Source: Paratinospora sagittata (Eukaryota > Streptophyta > Magnoliopsida > Ranunculales > Menispermaceae). Taken from it: a DNA stretch of 64,000 nucleotides. The translations under genes and the position numbers were made by a program. This document shows, in pieces, positions 14,201 through 27,475 of this stretch (positions are counted from its first letter, which is position 1; every line of letters begins with the position of its first letter). A model generated the notes under the pieces. That model saw only the letters and a program-made list of their open reading frames with translations, searched no databases and was not told the DNA's origin. The DNA is taken from NCBI GenBank assembly GCA_035771175.1, contig CM069590.1, positions 30,890,821 to 30,954,820 on the forward strand, in the 5' to 3' direction.

Positions 14201-17200
14201 TTTTGAATTATTTAAAAGTGTTTAATCTTATATCAAAGTGTTTTGAGTCAATGAAATGGTTCTTTAGTGTCAAACTATTAATGTTTCAAAAATAAGGCTT
14301 TCCAGCAATTGGCACGTCTTAGACTAAAATTTAATATTTCTAACGAGAAAAATGTGGGTACTTCTGCTTGCTCGATTTTTCTATTCCTTCACAGTTTTGC
14401 AAGGTTATCTTAATTGAAATATTCTCTAGTAACACCTAGATGATTCCATTTATCTCGCACGCCCAAAAAACTTTAGATTGAACAATGTTTTGAATTCAAA
14501 TCATTTTGTAGTACTCTTGCTCTTTAACCTTCAACTTCAAATTTTATAAAACACTCATTCTCTGATTTTCAAAAATACAACACGCACGATATTTGCAAGT
14601 TATATTGAGCTTTTCGAAGAGTTTTTCAAGAGAAGAAAGTAATGATTCTTGCCTTTGCAAAAAAAGGCTTCGAATTGAATCAAAATTGCAATCTGTCTTG
14701 ATGTTCAGCTAGTTCTTCATTTAATCCCTTGTGTGCTAAGATTTGCAGAGGCTATCCCTTGTTTAAAACTCTAAGTATATGAAGTGGTCTCGGTAAGATA
14801 ACACATTAAAAAGGAACACATCACCTGTTTTGCATCAAGAACACATCAAACAACAACTTTCGAATTCTACAAAGATCAAGCTCGAAGAACGAAGACATAT
14901 CTCATGTTTAAAGCATTAGTTTGATATCTGGTGCGTAGGGTAACCCCTCGATCAATCTTAGCACTAAAACTCTGAAAATTGCAAAGTCTTCAAAATCACT
15001 TTCGATATAGTATTTCAATTTGACAAAAATGTTTTCCGAAAGGTTTTAATCATAATTTTAATGAGTTTTTAATTATTTAAAAGTGTTTATTCTTGTATCA
15101 AAGTGTTTTGAGTCAATGAAATGGTTCTTTAGTGTCAAAATATTAATGTTTCAAAAATAAGGCTATCCAGCAATTGGCACGTCTTAGACTAAAATTTAAT
15201 ATTTCTAACGAGAAAAATGTGGGGACTTCTACTTGCTCGATTTTTCTATTCCTTCACAGTTTTGCAAGGTTAACTTAATTGAAATATTCTCTAGTAACAC
15301 CTAGATGATTCCCATTATCTCGCACGCCCAAAAAACTTTAGATTGAACAATGTTTTGAATTCAAATCATTTTGTAGTACTCTTGCTCTTTAACCTTCAAC
15401 TTCAAATTTTATAAAACACTCATTCTCTGATTTTCAAAAATACAACACGCAGGATATTTGCAAGTTATATTGAGCTTTTCGAAGAGTTTTTCAAGAGAAG
15501 AAAGTAATGATTCTTGCCTTTGCAAAAAAAGGCTTCGAATTGAATCAATATTGCAATCTGTCTTGATGTTCAGCTAGTTCTTCATTTTAACCCTTGTGTG
15601 CTAAGATTTGCAGAGGCTATCCATTGTTTAAAACTCTAAGTATATGAAGTGGTCTCGGTAAGATAACACATCAAAAAGGAACACATCACCTGTTTTGCGT
15701 CAAGAACACATCAAACAACAACTTTCGAATTCTACAAAGATCAAGCTCGAAGAACGAAGACATATCTCATGTTTAAAGCATTAGTTTGATATCTGGTGCG
15801 TAGGGTAACCCCTCGATCAATCTTAGCACTAAAACTCTGAAAATTGCAAAGTCTTCAAAATCACTTTCGATATAGTATTTCAATTTGACAAAAATGTTTT
15901 CCGAAAGGTTTTAATCATAATTTTAATGAGTTTTGAATTATTTAAAAGTGTTTATTCTTATATCAAAGTGTTTTGAGTCAATGAAATGGTTCTTTAGTGT
16001 CAAAATATTAATTTTTCAAAAATAAGGCTATCCAGCAATTGGCACGTCTTAGACTAAAATCTTATATTTCTAACGAGAAAAATGTGGGCACTTCTGCTTG
16101 CTCGATTTTTCTATTCCTTCACAGTTTTGCCAGGTTATCTTAATCGAAATGTTCTCTAGTAACACCTAGATGATTCCCATTGTCTCGCACGCCCAAAAAA
16201 CTTTAGATTGAACAATGTTTTGAATTCAAATCATTTTGTAGTACTCTTGCTCTTTAACCTTCAACTTCAAATTTTATAAAACACTCATTCTCTGATTTTC
16301 AAAAATACAACACGCAGGATATTTGCAAGTTATATTGAGCTTTTCGAAGAGTTTTTCAAGAGAAGAAAGTAATGATTCTTGCCTTTGCAAAAAAAGGCTT
16401 CGAATTGAATCAAAATTGCAATCTGTCTTGATGTTCAGCTAGTTCTTCATTTTAACCCTTGTGTGCTAAGATTTGCAGAGGCTATCCATTGTTTAAAACT
16501 CTAAGTATATGAAGTGGTCTCGGTAAGATAACACATCAAAAAGGAACACATCACCTGTTTTGCGTCAGGAACACATCAAACAATAGCTTTCGAATTCTAC
16601 AAAGATCAAGCTCGAAGAACGAAGACATATGTCATGTCTAATGCATTAGTTTGATCTCTGGTGTGTAGGGTAACCCCTCGATCAATCTCAGCACTAAAAC
16701 TCTGAAAATTTCAAAGTCTTCAAAATCACTTTCGATATAGTATTTTATTTTGAAAAAAATGTTTTCTGAAAGGTTTTAATCATAATTTTAATGAGTTTTG
16801 AATTATTTAAAAGTGTTTAATCTTATATCAAAGTGTTTTGAGTCAATGAAATGGTTCTTTAGTGTCAAAATATTAATTTTTCAAAAATAAGGCTATCCAG
16901 CAATTTGCACGTCTTAGACTAAAATCTGATATTTCTAACGAGAAAAATGTGGGCACTTCTGCTTGCTCGATTTTTCTATTCCTTCACAGTTTTGCCAGGT
17001 TATCTTAATTGAAATGTTTTCTAGTAACACCTAGATGATTCCCATTGTCTCGCACGCCCAAAAAACTTTAGATTGAACAATGTTTTGAATTCAAATCATT
17101 TTGTAGTACTCATTCTCTGATTTTCAAAAATACAACACGCACGATATTTGCAAGTTAGATTGAGCTTTTCGAAGAGTTTTTCAAGAGAAGAAAGTAATGA

Positions 17201-19023
17201 TTCTTGCCTTTGCAAAAAAAGGCTTCGAATTGAATCAAAATTGCAATCTGTCTTGATGTTCAGCTAGTTTCTTCATTTTATCCCTTGTGTGCTAAGATTT
17301 GCAGAGGCTATCCCTTGTTTAAAACTCTAAGTATATGAAGTGGTATCCGTAAGATAACACATTAAAAAGGAACACATCACCTGTTTTGCATCAAGAACAC
17401 ATCAAACAACAACTTTCGAATTCTACAAAGATCAAGCTCGAAGAACGAAGACATATCTCATGTTTAAAGCATTAGTTTGATATCTGGTGCGTAGGGTAAC
17501 CCCTCGATCAATCTTAGCACTAAAACTCTGAAAATTGCAAAGTCTTCAAAATCACTTTCGATATAGTATTTCAATTTGACAAAAATGTTTTCCGAAAGGT
17601 TTTAATCATAATTTTAATGAGTTTTGAATTATTTAAAAGTGTTTATTCTTGTATCAAAGTGTTTTGAGTCAATGAAATGGTTCTTTAGTGTCAAAATATT
17701 AATGTTTCAAAAATAAGGCTATCCAGCAATTGGCACGTCTTAGACTAAAATCTTATATTTCTAACGAGAAAAATGTGGGCACTTCTGCTTGCTCGATTTT
17801 TCTATTCCTTCACAGTTTTGCCAGGTTATCTTAATCGAAATGTTCTCTAGTAACACCTAGATGATTCCCATTGTCTCGCACGCCCAAAAAGCTTTAGATT
17901 GAACAATGTTTTGAATTCAAATCATTTTGTAGTACTCTTGCTCTTTAACCTTCAACTTCAAATTTTATAAAACACTCATTCTCTGATTTTCAAAAATACA
18001 ACACGCAGGATATTTGCAAGTTATATTGAGCTTTTCGAAGAGTTTTTCAAGACAAGAAAGTAATGATTCTTGCCTTTGCAAAAAATGGCTTCGAATTGAA
18101 TCAAAATTGCAATCTGTCTTGATGTTCAGCTAGTTCTTCATTTTAACCCTTGTGTGCTAAGATTTGCAGAGGCTATCCATTGTTTAAAACTCTAAGTATA
18201 TGAATTGGTCTCGGTAAGATAACACATCAAAAAGGAACACATCACCTGTTTTGCGTCAAGAACACATCAAACAATAGCTTTCGAATTCTACAAAGATCAA
18301 GCTCGAAGAACGAAGACATATGTCATGTCTAACGCATTAGTTTGATCCCTGGTGTGTAGGGTAACCCCTCGATCAATCTTAGCACTAAAACTCTGAAAAT
18401 TGCAAAGTCTTCAAAATCACTTTCGATATAGAATTTCATTTTGACAAAAATGTTTTCCGAAAGGTTTTAATCATAATTTTAATGAGTTTTGAATTATTTA
18501 AAAGTGTTTATTCTTAAATCAAAGTGTTTTGAGTCAATGAAATGGTTCTTTAGTGTCAAAATATTAATTTTTCAAAAATAAGGCTATCCAGCAATTGGCA
18601 CGTCTTAGACTAAAATCTTATATTTCTAACGAGAAAAATGTGGGCACTTCTGCTTGCTCGATTTTTCTATTCCTTCACAGTTTTGCCAGGTTATCTTAAT
18701 CGAAATGTTCTCTAGTAACACCTAGATGAATCCCATTGTCTCGCACGCCCAAAAAACTTTAGATTGAACAATGTTTTGAATTCAAATCATTTTGTAGTAC
18801 TCTTGCTCTTTAACCTTCAACTTCAAATTTTATAAAACACTCATTCTCTGATTTTCAAAAATACAACACGCAGGATATTTGCAAGTTATATTGAGCTTTT
18901 CGAAGAGTTTTTCAAGAGAAGAAAGTAATGATTCTTGCCTTTGCAAAAAAAGGCTTCGAATTGAATCAAAATTGCAATCTGTCTTGATGTTCAGCTAGTT
19001 CTTCATTTTAACCCTTGTGTGCT
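11279..19023 (+). repeat. Alternating A/B satellite dimers (~1730 bp)
   Basis: Two monomer variants mostly alternate. One has AACAACTTTCGAA and TTTCAATTTGACAAAAATG (for example 11279, 13008, 14738). The other has AACAATAGCTTTCGAA and TATTTTATTTTGAAAA (for example 12143, 13873, 16468). Most spacings are 865 bp. The first copy with the 40-bp deletion starts at 16468. This is a diverged two-monomer higher-order arrangement that leads into the four-monomer form to its right. Confidence 0.75.
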
Positions 19024-20714
19024 AAGATTTGCAGAGGCTATCCATTGTTTAAAACTCTAAGTATATGAAGTGGTCTCGGTAAGATAACACATCAAAAAGG
19101 AACACATCACCTGTTTTGCGTCAAGAACACATCAAACAATAGCTTTCGAATTCTACAAAGATCAAGCTCGAAGAACGAAGACATATGTCATGTCTAATGC
19201 ATTAGTTTGATCTCTGGTGTGTAGGGTAACCCCTCGATCAATCTCAGCACTAAAACTCTGAAAATTTCAAAGTCTTCAAAATCACTTTCGATATAGTATT
19301 TTATTTTGAAAAAAATGTTTTCTGAAAGGTTTTAATCATAATTTTAATGAGTTTTGAATTATTTAAAAGTGTTTAATCTTATATCAAAGTGTTTTGAGTC
19401 AATGAAATGGTTCTTTAGTGTCAAAATATTAATTTTTCAAAAATAAGGCTATCCAGCAATTTGCACGTCTTAGACTAAAATCTGATATTTCTAACGAGAA
19501 AAATGTGGGCACTTCTGCTTGCTCGATTTTTCTATTCCTTCATAGTTTTGCCAGGTTATCTTAATTGAAATATTCTATAGTAACACCTAGATGATTCCCA
19601 TTGTCTCGCACGCCCAAAAAACTTTAGATTGAACAATGTTTTGAATTCAAATCATTTTGTAGTACTCATTCTCTGATTTTCAAAAATACAACACGCACGA
19701 TATTTGCAAGTTAGATTGAGCTTTTCAAAGAGTTTTTCAAGAGAAGAAAGTAATGATTCTTGCCTTTGCAAAAAAAGGCTTCGAATTGAATCAAAATTGC
19801 AATCTGTCTTGATGTTCAGCTAGTTTCTTCATTTTATCCCTTGTGTGCTAAGATTTGCAGAGGCTATCCCTTGTTTAAAACTCTAAGTATATGAAGTGGT
19901 CTCGGTAAGATAACACATCAAAAAGGAACAAATCGCCTGTTTTGCCTCAAGAACACATCAAACAACAGCTTTCGAATTCTACAAAGATCAAGCTCGAAGA
20001 ACGAAGACATATCTCATGTTTAACGCATTAGTTTGATCCCTGGTGTGTAGGGTAACCCCTCGATCAATCTTAGCACTAAAACTCTGAAAATTGCAAAGTC
20101 TTCAAAATCACTTTCGATATAGAATTTCATTTTGACAAAAATGTTTTCCGAAAGGTTTTAATCATAATTTTAATGAGTTTTGAATTATTTAAAAGTGTTT
20201 ATTCTTATATCAAAGTGTTTTGTGTCAATGAAATGGTTCTTTAGTGTCAAAATATTAGTTTATCAAAAATAAGGCTATCCAGCAATTGGCACGTCTTAGA
20301 CTAAAATCTTCTATTTCTGACGAGAAAAATGTGGGCACTTCTGCTTGCTCGATTTTTCTATTCCTTCACAGTTTTGCCAGGTTATCTTAATCGAAATATT
20401 CTCTAGTAACACCTAGATGATTCCCATTGTCTCGCACGCCCAAAAAACTTTAGATTGAACAATGTTTTGAATTCAAATCATTTTGTAGTACTCTTGCTCT
20501 TTAACCTTCAACTTCAAATTTTATAAAACACTCATTCTCTGATTTTCAAAAATACAACACGCAGGATATTTGCAAGTTATATTGAGCTTTTCGAAGAGTT
20601 TTTCAAGAGAAGAAAGTAATGATTCTTGCCTTTGCAAAAAAAGGCTTCGAATTGAATCAAAATTGCAATCTGTCTTGATGTTCAGCTAGTTCTTCATTTT
20701 AACCCTTGTGTGCT

Positions 20715-23700
20715 AAGATTTGCAGAGGGTATCCATTGTTTAAAACTCTAAGTATATGAAGTGGTCTCGGTAAGATAACACATCAAAAAGGAACACATCA
20801 CCTGTTTTGCGTCAAGAACACATCAAACAATAGCTTTCGAATTCTACAAAGATCAAGCTCGAAGAACGAAGACATATGTCATGTCTAATGCATTAGTTTG
20901 ATCTCTGGTGTGTAGGGTAACCCCTCGATCAATCTCAGCACTAAAACTTTGAAAATTTCAAAGTCTTCAAAATCACTTTCGATATAGTATTTTATTTTAA
21001 AAAAAATGTTTTCTGAAAGGTTTTAATCATAATTTTAATGAGTTTTGAATTATTTAAAAGTGTTAATCCTATATCAAAGTGTTTTGAGTCAATGAAATGG
21101 TTCTTTAGTGTCAAAATATTAATTTTTCAAAAATAAGGCTATCCAGCAATTTGCACGTCTTAGACTAAAATCTGATATTTCTAACGAGAAAAATGTGGGC
21201 ACTTCTACTTGCTCGATTTTTCTATTGCTTCACAGTTTTGCCAGGTTATCTTAATTGAAATATTCTCTAGTAACACCTAGATGATTCCCATTGTCTCGCA
21301 CACCCAAAAAACTTTAGATTGAACAATGTTTTGAATTCAAATCATTTTGTAGTACTCATTCTCTGATTTTCAAAAATACAACACGCACGATATTTGCAAG
21401 TTAGATTGAGCTTTTCGAAGAGTTTTTCAAGAGAAGAAAGTAATGATTCTTGCCTTTGCAAAAAAAGGCTTCGAATTGAATCAAAATTGCAATCTGTCTT
21501 GATGTTCAGCTAGTTCTTCATTTTAACCCTTGTGTGCTAAGATTTGCAGAGGCTATCCATTGTTTAAACTCTAAGTATATGAAGTGGTCTCGGTAAGATA
21601 ACACATCAAAAAGGAACACATCACCTGTTTTGCGTCAAGAACACATCAAACAATAGCTTTCGAATTCTACAAAGATCAAACTCGAAGAACGAAGACATAT
21701 GTCATGTCTAACGCATTAGTTTGATCCCTGGTGTGTAGGGTAACCCCTCGATCAATCTTAGCACTAAAACTCTGAAAATTGCAAAGTCTTCAAAATCACT
21801 TTCGATATAGAATTTCATTTTGACAAAAATGTTTTCCGAAAGGTTTTAATCATAATTTTAATGAGTTTTGAATTATTTAAAAGTGTTTATTCTTATATCA
21901 AAGTGTTTTGTGTCAATGAAATGGTTCTTTAGTGTCAAAATATTAGTTTATCAAAAATAAGGCTATCCAGCAATTGGCACGTCTTAGACTAAAATCTTCT
22001 ATTTCTGACGAGAAAAATGTGGGCACTTCTGCTTGCTCGATTTTTCTATTCCTTCACAGTTTTGCCAGGTTATCTTAATCGAAATGTTCTCTAGTAACAC
22101 CTAGATGATTCCCATTGTCTCGCACGCCCAAAAAGCTTTAGATTGAACAATGTTTTGAATTCAAATCATTTTGTAGTACTCTTGCTCTTTAACCTTCAAC
22201 TTCAAATTTTATAAAACACTCATTCTCTGATTTTCAAAAATACAACACGCAGGATATTTGCAAGTTATATTGAGCTTTTCGAAGAGTTTTTCAAGAGAAG
22301 AAAGTAATGATTCTTGCCTTTGCAAAAAAAGGCTTCGAATTGAATCAAAATTGCAATCTGTCTTGATGTTCAGCTAGTTCTTCATTTTAACCCTTGTGTG
22401 CTAAGATTTGCAGAGGCTATCCATTGTTTAAAACTCTAAGTATATGAAGTGGTCTCGGTAAGATAACACATCAAAAAGGAACACATCACCTGTTTTGCGT
22501 CAGGAACACATCAAACAATAGCTTTCGAATTCTACAAAGATCAAGCTCGAAGAACGAAGACATATGTCATGTCTAATGCATTAGTTTGATCTCTGGTGTG
22601 TAGGGTAACCCCTCGATCAATCTCAGCACTAAAACTCTAAAAATTTCAAAGTCTTCAAAATCACTTTCGATATAGTATTTTATTTTGAAAAAAATGTTTT
22701 CTGAAAGGTTTTAATCATAATTTTAATTAGTTTTGAATTATTTAAAAGTGTTTAATCTTATATCAAAGTGTTTTGAGTCAATGAAATGGTTCTTTAGTGT
22801 CAAAATATTAATTTTTCAAAAATAAGGCTATCCAGCAATTTGCACGTCTTAGACTAAAATCTGATATTTCTAACGAGAAAAATGTGGGCACTTCTGCTTG
22901 CTCGATTTTTCTATTCCTTAACAGTTTTGCCAGGTTATCTTAATTGAAATGGTTTCTAGTAACACCTAGATGATTCCCATTGTCTCGCACGCCCAAAAAA
23001 CTTTAGATTGAACAATGTTTTGAATTCAAATCATTTTGTAGTACTCATTCTCTGATTTTCAAAAATACAACACGCACGATATTTGCAAGTTAGATTGAGC
23101 TTTTCGAAGAGTTTTTCAAGAGAAGAAAGTAATGATTCTTGCCTTTGCAAAAAAAGGCTTCGAATTGAATCAAAATTGCAATCTGTTTTGATGTTCAGCT
23201 AGTTTCTTCATTTTATCCCTTGTGTGCTAAGATTTGCAGAGGCTATCCCTTGTTTAAAACTCTAAGTATATGAAGTGGTCTCGGTAAGATAACACATCAA
23301 AAAGGAACAAATCGCCTGTTTTGCCTCAAGAACACATCAAACAACAGTTTTCGAATTCTACAAAGATCAAGCTCGACGAACGAAGACATATCTCATGTTT
23401 AACGCATTAGTTTGATCCCTGGTGTGTAGGGTAACCCCTCGATCAATCTTAGCACTAAAACTCTGAAAATTGCAAAGTCTTCAAAATCACTTTCGATATA
23501 GAATTTCATTTTGACAAAAATGTTTTCCGAAAGGTTTTAATCATAATTTTAATGAGTTTTTGAATTATTTAAAAGTGTTTATTCTTATATCAAAGTGTTT
23601 TGTGTCAATGAAATGGTTCTTTAGTGTCAAAATATTAATTTTTCAAAAATAAGGCTATCCAGCAATTGGCACGTCTTAGACTAAAATCTTATATTTCTAA

Positions 23701-26700
23701 CGAGAAAAATGTGGGCACTTCTGCTTGCTCGATTTTTCTATTCCTTCACAGTTTTGCCAGGTTATCTTAATCGAAATATTCTCTAGTAACACCTAGATGA
23801 TTCCCATTGTCTCGCACGCCCAAAAAACTTTAGATTGAACAATGTTTTGAATTCAAATCATTTTGTAGTACTCTTGCTCTTTAACCTTCAACTTCAAATT
23901 TTATAAAACACTCATTCTCTGATTTTCAAAAATACAACACGCAGGATATTTGCAAGTTATATTGAGCTTTTCGAAGAGTTTTTCAAGAGAAGAAAGTAAT
24001 GATTCTTGCCTTTGCAAAAAAAGGCTTCGAATTGAATCAAAATTGCAATCTGTCTTGATGTTCAGCTAGTTCTTCATTTTAACCCTTGTGTGCTAAGATT
24101 TGCAGAGGGTATCCATTGTTTAAAACTCTAAGTATATGAAGTGGTCTCGGTAAGATAACACATCAAAAAGGAACACATCACCTGTTTTGCGTCAAGAACA
24201 CATCAAACAATAGCTTTCGAATTCTACAAAGATCAAGCTCGAAGAACGAAGACATATGTCATGTCTAATGCATTAGTTTGATCTCTGGTGTGTAGGGTAA
24301 CCCCTCGATCAATCTCAGCACTAAAACTTTGAAAATTTCAAAGTCTTCAAAATCACTTTCGATATAGTATTTTATTTTAAAAAAAATGTTTTCTGAAAGG
24401 TTTTAATCATAATTTTAATGAGTTTTGAATTATTTAAAAGTGTTAATCCTATATCAAAGTGTTTTGAGTCAATGAAATTGTTCTTTAGTGTCAAAATATT
24501 AATTTTTCAAAAATAAGGCTATCCAGCAATTTGCACGTCTTAGACTAAAATCTGATATTTCTAACGAGAAAAATGTGGGCACTTCTACTTGCTCGATTTT
24601 TCTATTGCTTCACAGTTTTGCCAGGTTATCTTAATTGAAATATTCTCTAGTAACACCTAGATGATTCCCATTGTCTCGCACACCCAAAAAACTTTAGATT
24701 GAACAATGTTTTGAATTCAAATCATTTTGTAGTACTCATTCTCTGATTTTCAAAAATACAACACGCACGATATTTGCAAGTTAGATTGAGCTTTTCGAAG
24801 AGTTTTTCAAGAGAAGAAAGTAATGATTCTTGCCTTTGCAAAAAAAGGCTTCGAATTGAATCAAAATTGCAATCTGTCTTGATGTTCAGCTAGTTCTTCA
24901 TTTTAACCCTTGTGTGCTAAGATTTGCAGAGGCTATCCATTGTTTAAAACTCTAAGTATATGAAGTGGTCTCGGTAAGATAACACATCAAAAAGGAACAC
25001 ATCACCTGTTTTGCGTCAAGAACACATCAAACAATAGCTTTCGAATTCTACAAAGATCAAACTCGAAGAACGAAGACATATGTCATGTCTAACGCATTAG
25101 TTTGATCCCTGGTGTGTAGGGTAACCCCTCGATCAATCTTAGCACTAAAACTCTGAAAATTGCAAAGTCTTCAAAATCACTTTCGATATAGAATTTCATT
25201 TTGACAAAAATGTTTTCCGAAAGGTTTTAATCATAATTTTAATGAGTTTTGAATTATTTAAAAGTGTTTATTCTTATATCAAAGTGTTTTGAGTCAATGA
25301 AATGGTTCTTTAGTGTCAAAATATTAATTTTTCAAAAATAAGGCTATCCAGCAATTGGCACGTCTTAGACTACAATCTTATATTTCTAACGAGAAAAATG
25401 TGGGCACTTCTGCTTGCTCGATTTTTCTATTCCTTCACAGTTTTGCCAGGTTATCTTAATCGAAATGTTCTCTAGTAACACCTAGATGATTCCCATTGTC
25501 TCGCACGCCCAAAAAGCTTTAGATTGAACAATGTTTTGAATTCAAATCATTTTGTAGTACTCTTGCTCTTTAACCTTCAACTTCAAATTTTATAAAACAC
25601 TCATTCTCTGATTTTCAAAAATACAACACGCAGGATATTTGCAAGTTATATTGAGCTTTTCGAAGAGTTTTTCAAGAGAAGAAAGTAATGATTCTTGCCT
25701 TTGCAAAAAAAGGCTTCGAATTGAATCAAAATTGCAATCTGTCTTGATGTTCAGCTAGTTCTTCATTTTAACCCTTGTGTGCTAAGATTTGCAGAGGCTA
25801 TCCATTGTTTAAAACTCTAAGTATATGAAGTGGTCTCGGTAAGATAACACATCAAAAAGGAACACATCACCTGTTTTGCGTCAGGAACACATCAAACAAT
25901 AGCTTTCGAATTCTACAAAGATCAAGCTCGAAGAACGAAGACATATGTCATGTCTAATGCATTAGTTTGATCTCTGGTGTGTAGGGTAACCCCTCGATCA
26001 ATCTCAGCACTAAAACTCTGAAAATTGCAAAGTCTTCAAAATCACTTTCGATATAGTATTTTATTTTGAAAAAAATGTTTTCTGAAAGGTTTTAATCATA
26101 ATTTTAATGAGTTTTGAATTATTTAAAAGTGTTTAATCTTATATCAAAGTGTTTTGAGTCAATGAAATGGTTCTTTAGTGTCAAAATATTAATTTTTCAA
26201 AAATAAGGCTATCCAGCAATTTGCACGTCTTAGACTAAAATCTGATATTTCTAACGAGAAAAATGTGGGCACTTCTGCTTGCTCGATTTTTCTATTCCTT
26301 AACAGTTTTGCCAGGTTATCTTAATTGAAATGTTTTCTAGTAACACCTAGATGATTCCCATTGTCTCGCACGCCCAAAAAACTTTAGATTGAACAATGTT
26401 TTGAATTCAAATCATTTTGTAGTACTCATTCTCTGATTTTCAAAAATACAACACGCACGATATTTGCAAGTTAGATTGAGCTTTTCGAAGAGTTTTTCAA
26501 GAGAAGAAAGTAATGATTCTTGCCTTTGCAAAAAAAGGCTTCGAATTGAATCAAAATTGCAATCTGTCTTGATGTTCAGCTAGTTTCTTCATTTTATCCC
26601 TTGTGTGCTAAGATTTGCAGAGGCTATCCCTTGTTTAAAACTCTAAGTATATGAAGTGGTCTCGGTAAGATAACACATCAAAAAGGAACAAATCGCCTGT

Positions 26701-27475
26701 TTTGCCTCAAGAACACATCAAACAACAGCTTTCGAATTCTACAAAGATCAAGCTCGAAGAACGAAGACATATCTCATGTTTAACGCATTAGTTTGATCCC
26801 TGGTGTGTAGGGTAACCCCTCGATCAATCTTAGCACTAAAACTCTGAAAATTGCAAAGTCTTCAAAATCACTTTCGATATAGAATTTCATTTTGACAAAA
26901 ATGTTTTCCGAAAGGTTTTAATCATAATTTTAATGAGTTTTTGAATTATTTAAAAGTGTTTATTCTTATATCAAAGTGTTTTGTGTCAATGAAATGGTTC
27001 TTTAGTGTCAAAATATTAATTTTTCAAAAATAAGGCTATCCAGCAATTGGCACGTCTTAGACTAAAATCTTATATTTCTAACGAGAAAAATGTGGGCACT
27101 TCTGCTTGCTCGATTTTTCTATTCCTTCACAGTTTTGCCAGGTTATCTTAATCGAAATATTCTCTAGTAACACCTAGATGATTCCCATTGTCTCGCACGC
27201 CCAAAAAACTTTAGATTGAACAATGTTTTGAATTCAAATCATTTTGTAGTACTCTTGCTTTTTAACCTTCAACTTCAAATTTTATAAAACACTCATTCTC
27301 TGATTTTCAAAAATACAACACGCAGGATATTTGCAAGTTATATTGAGCTTTTCGAAGAGTTTTTCAAGAGAAGAAAGTAATGATTCTTGCCTTTGCAAAA
27401 AAAGGCTTCGAATTGAATCAAAATTGCAATCTGTCTTGATGTTCAGCTAGTTCTTCATTTTAACCCTTGTGTGCT
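20715..27475 (+). repeat. Two copies of a four-monomer higher-order repeat (~3.38 kb)
   Basis: Monomer lengths run 824-864-826-866 (20715, 21539, 22403, 23229) and then 824-865-826-866 (24095, 24919, 25784, 26610). Corresponding members share private variants. The 824-bp member has GAGGGTATCC, GTGTTAATCC, CTTCTACTTGC, TATTGCTTCAC and CGCACACCC. The 866-bp member has AACAAATCGCC and TTTTGCCTC. This internal periodicity above the monomer is the standard signature of a higher-order repeat. The two copies are not fully uniform: the second member carries TCTTCTATTTCTGACG in the first copy only. Confidence 0.85.
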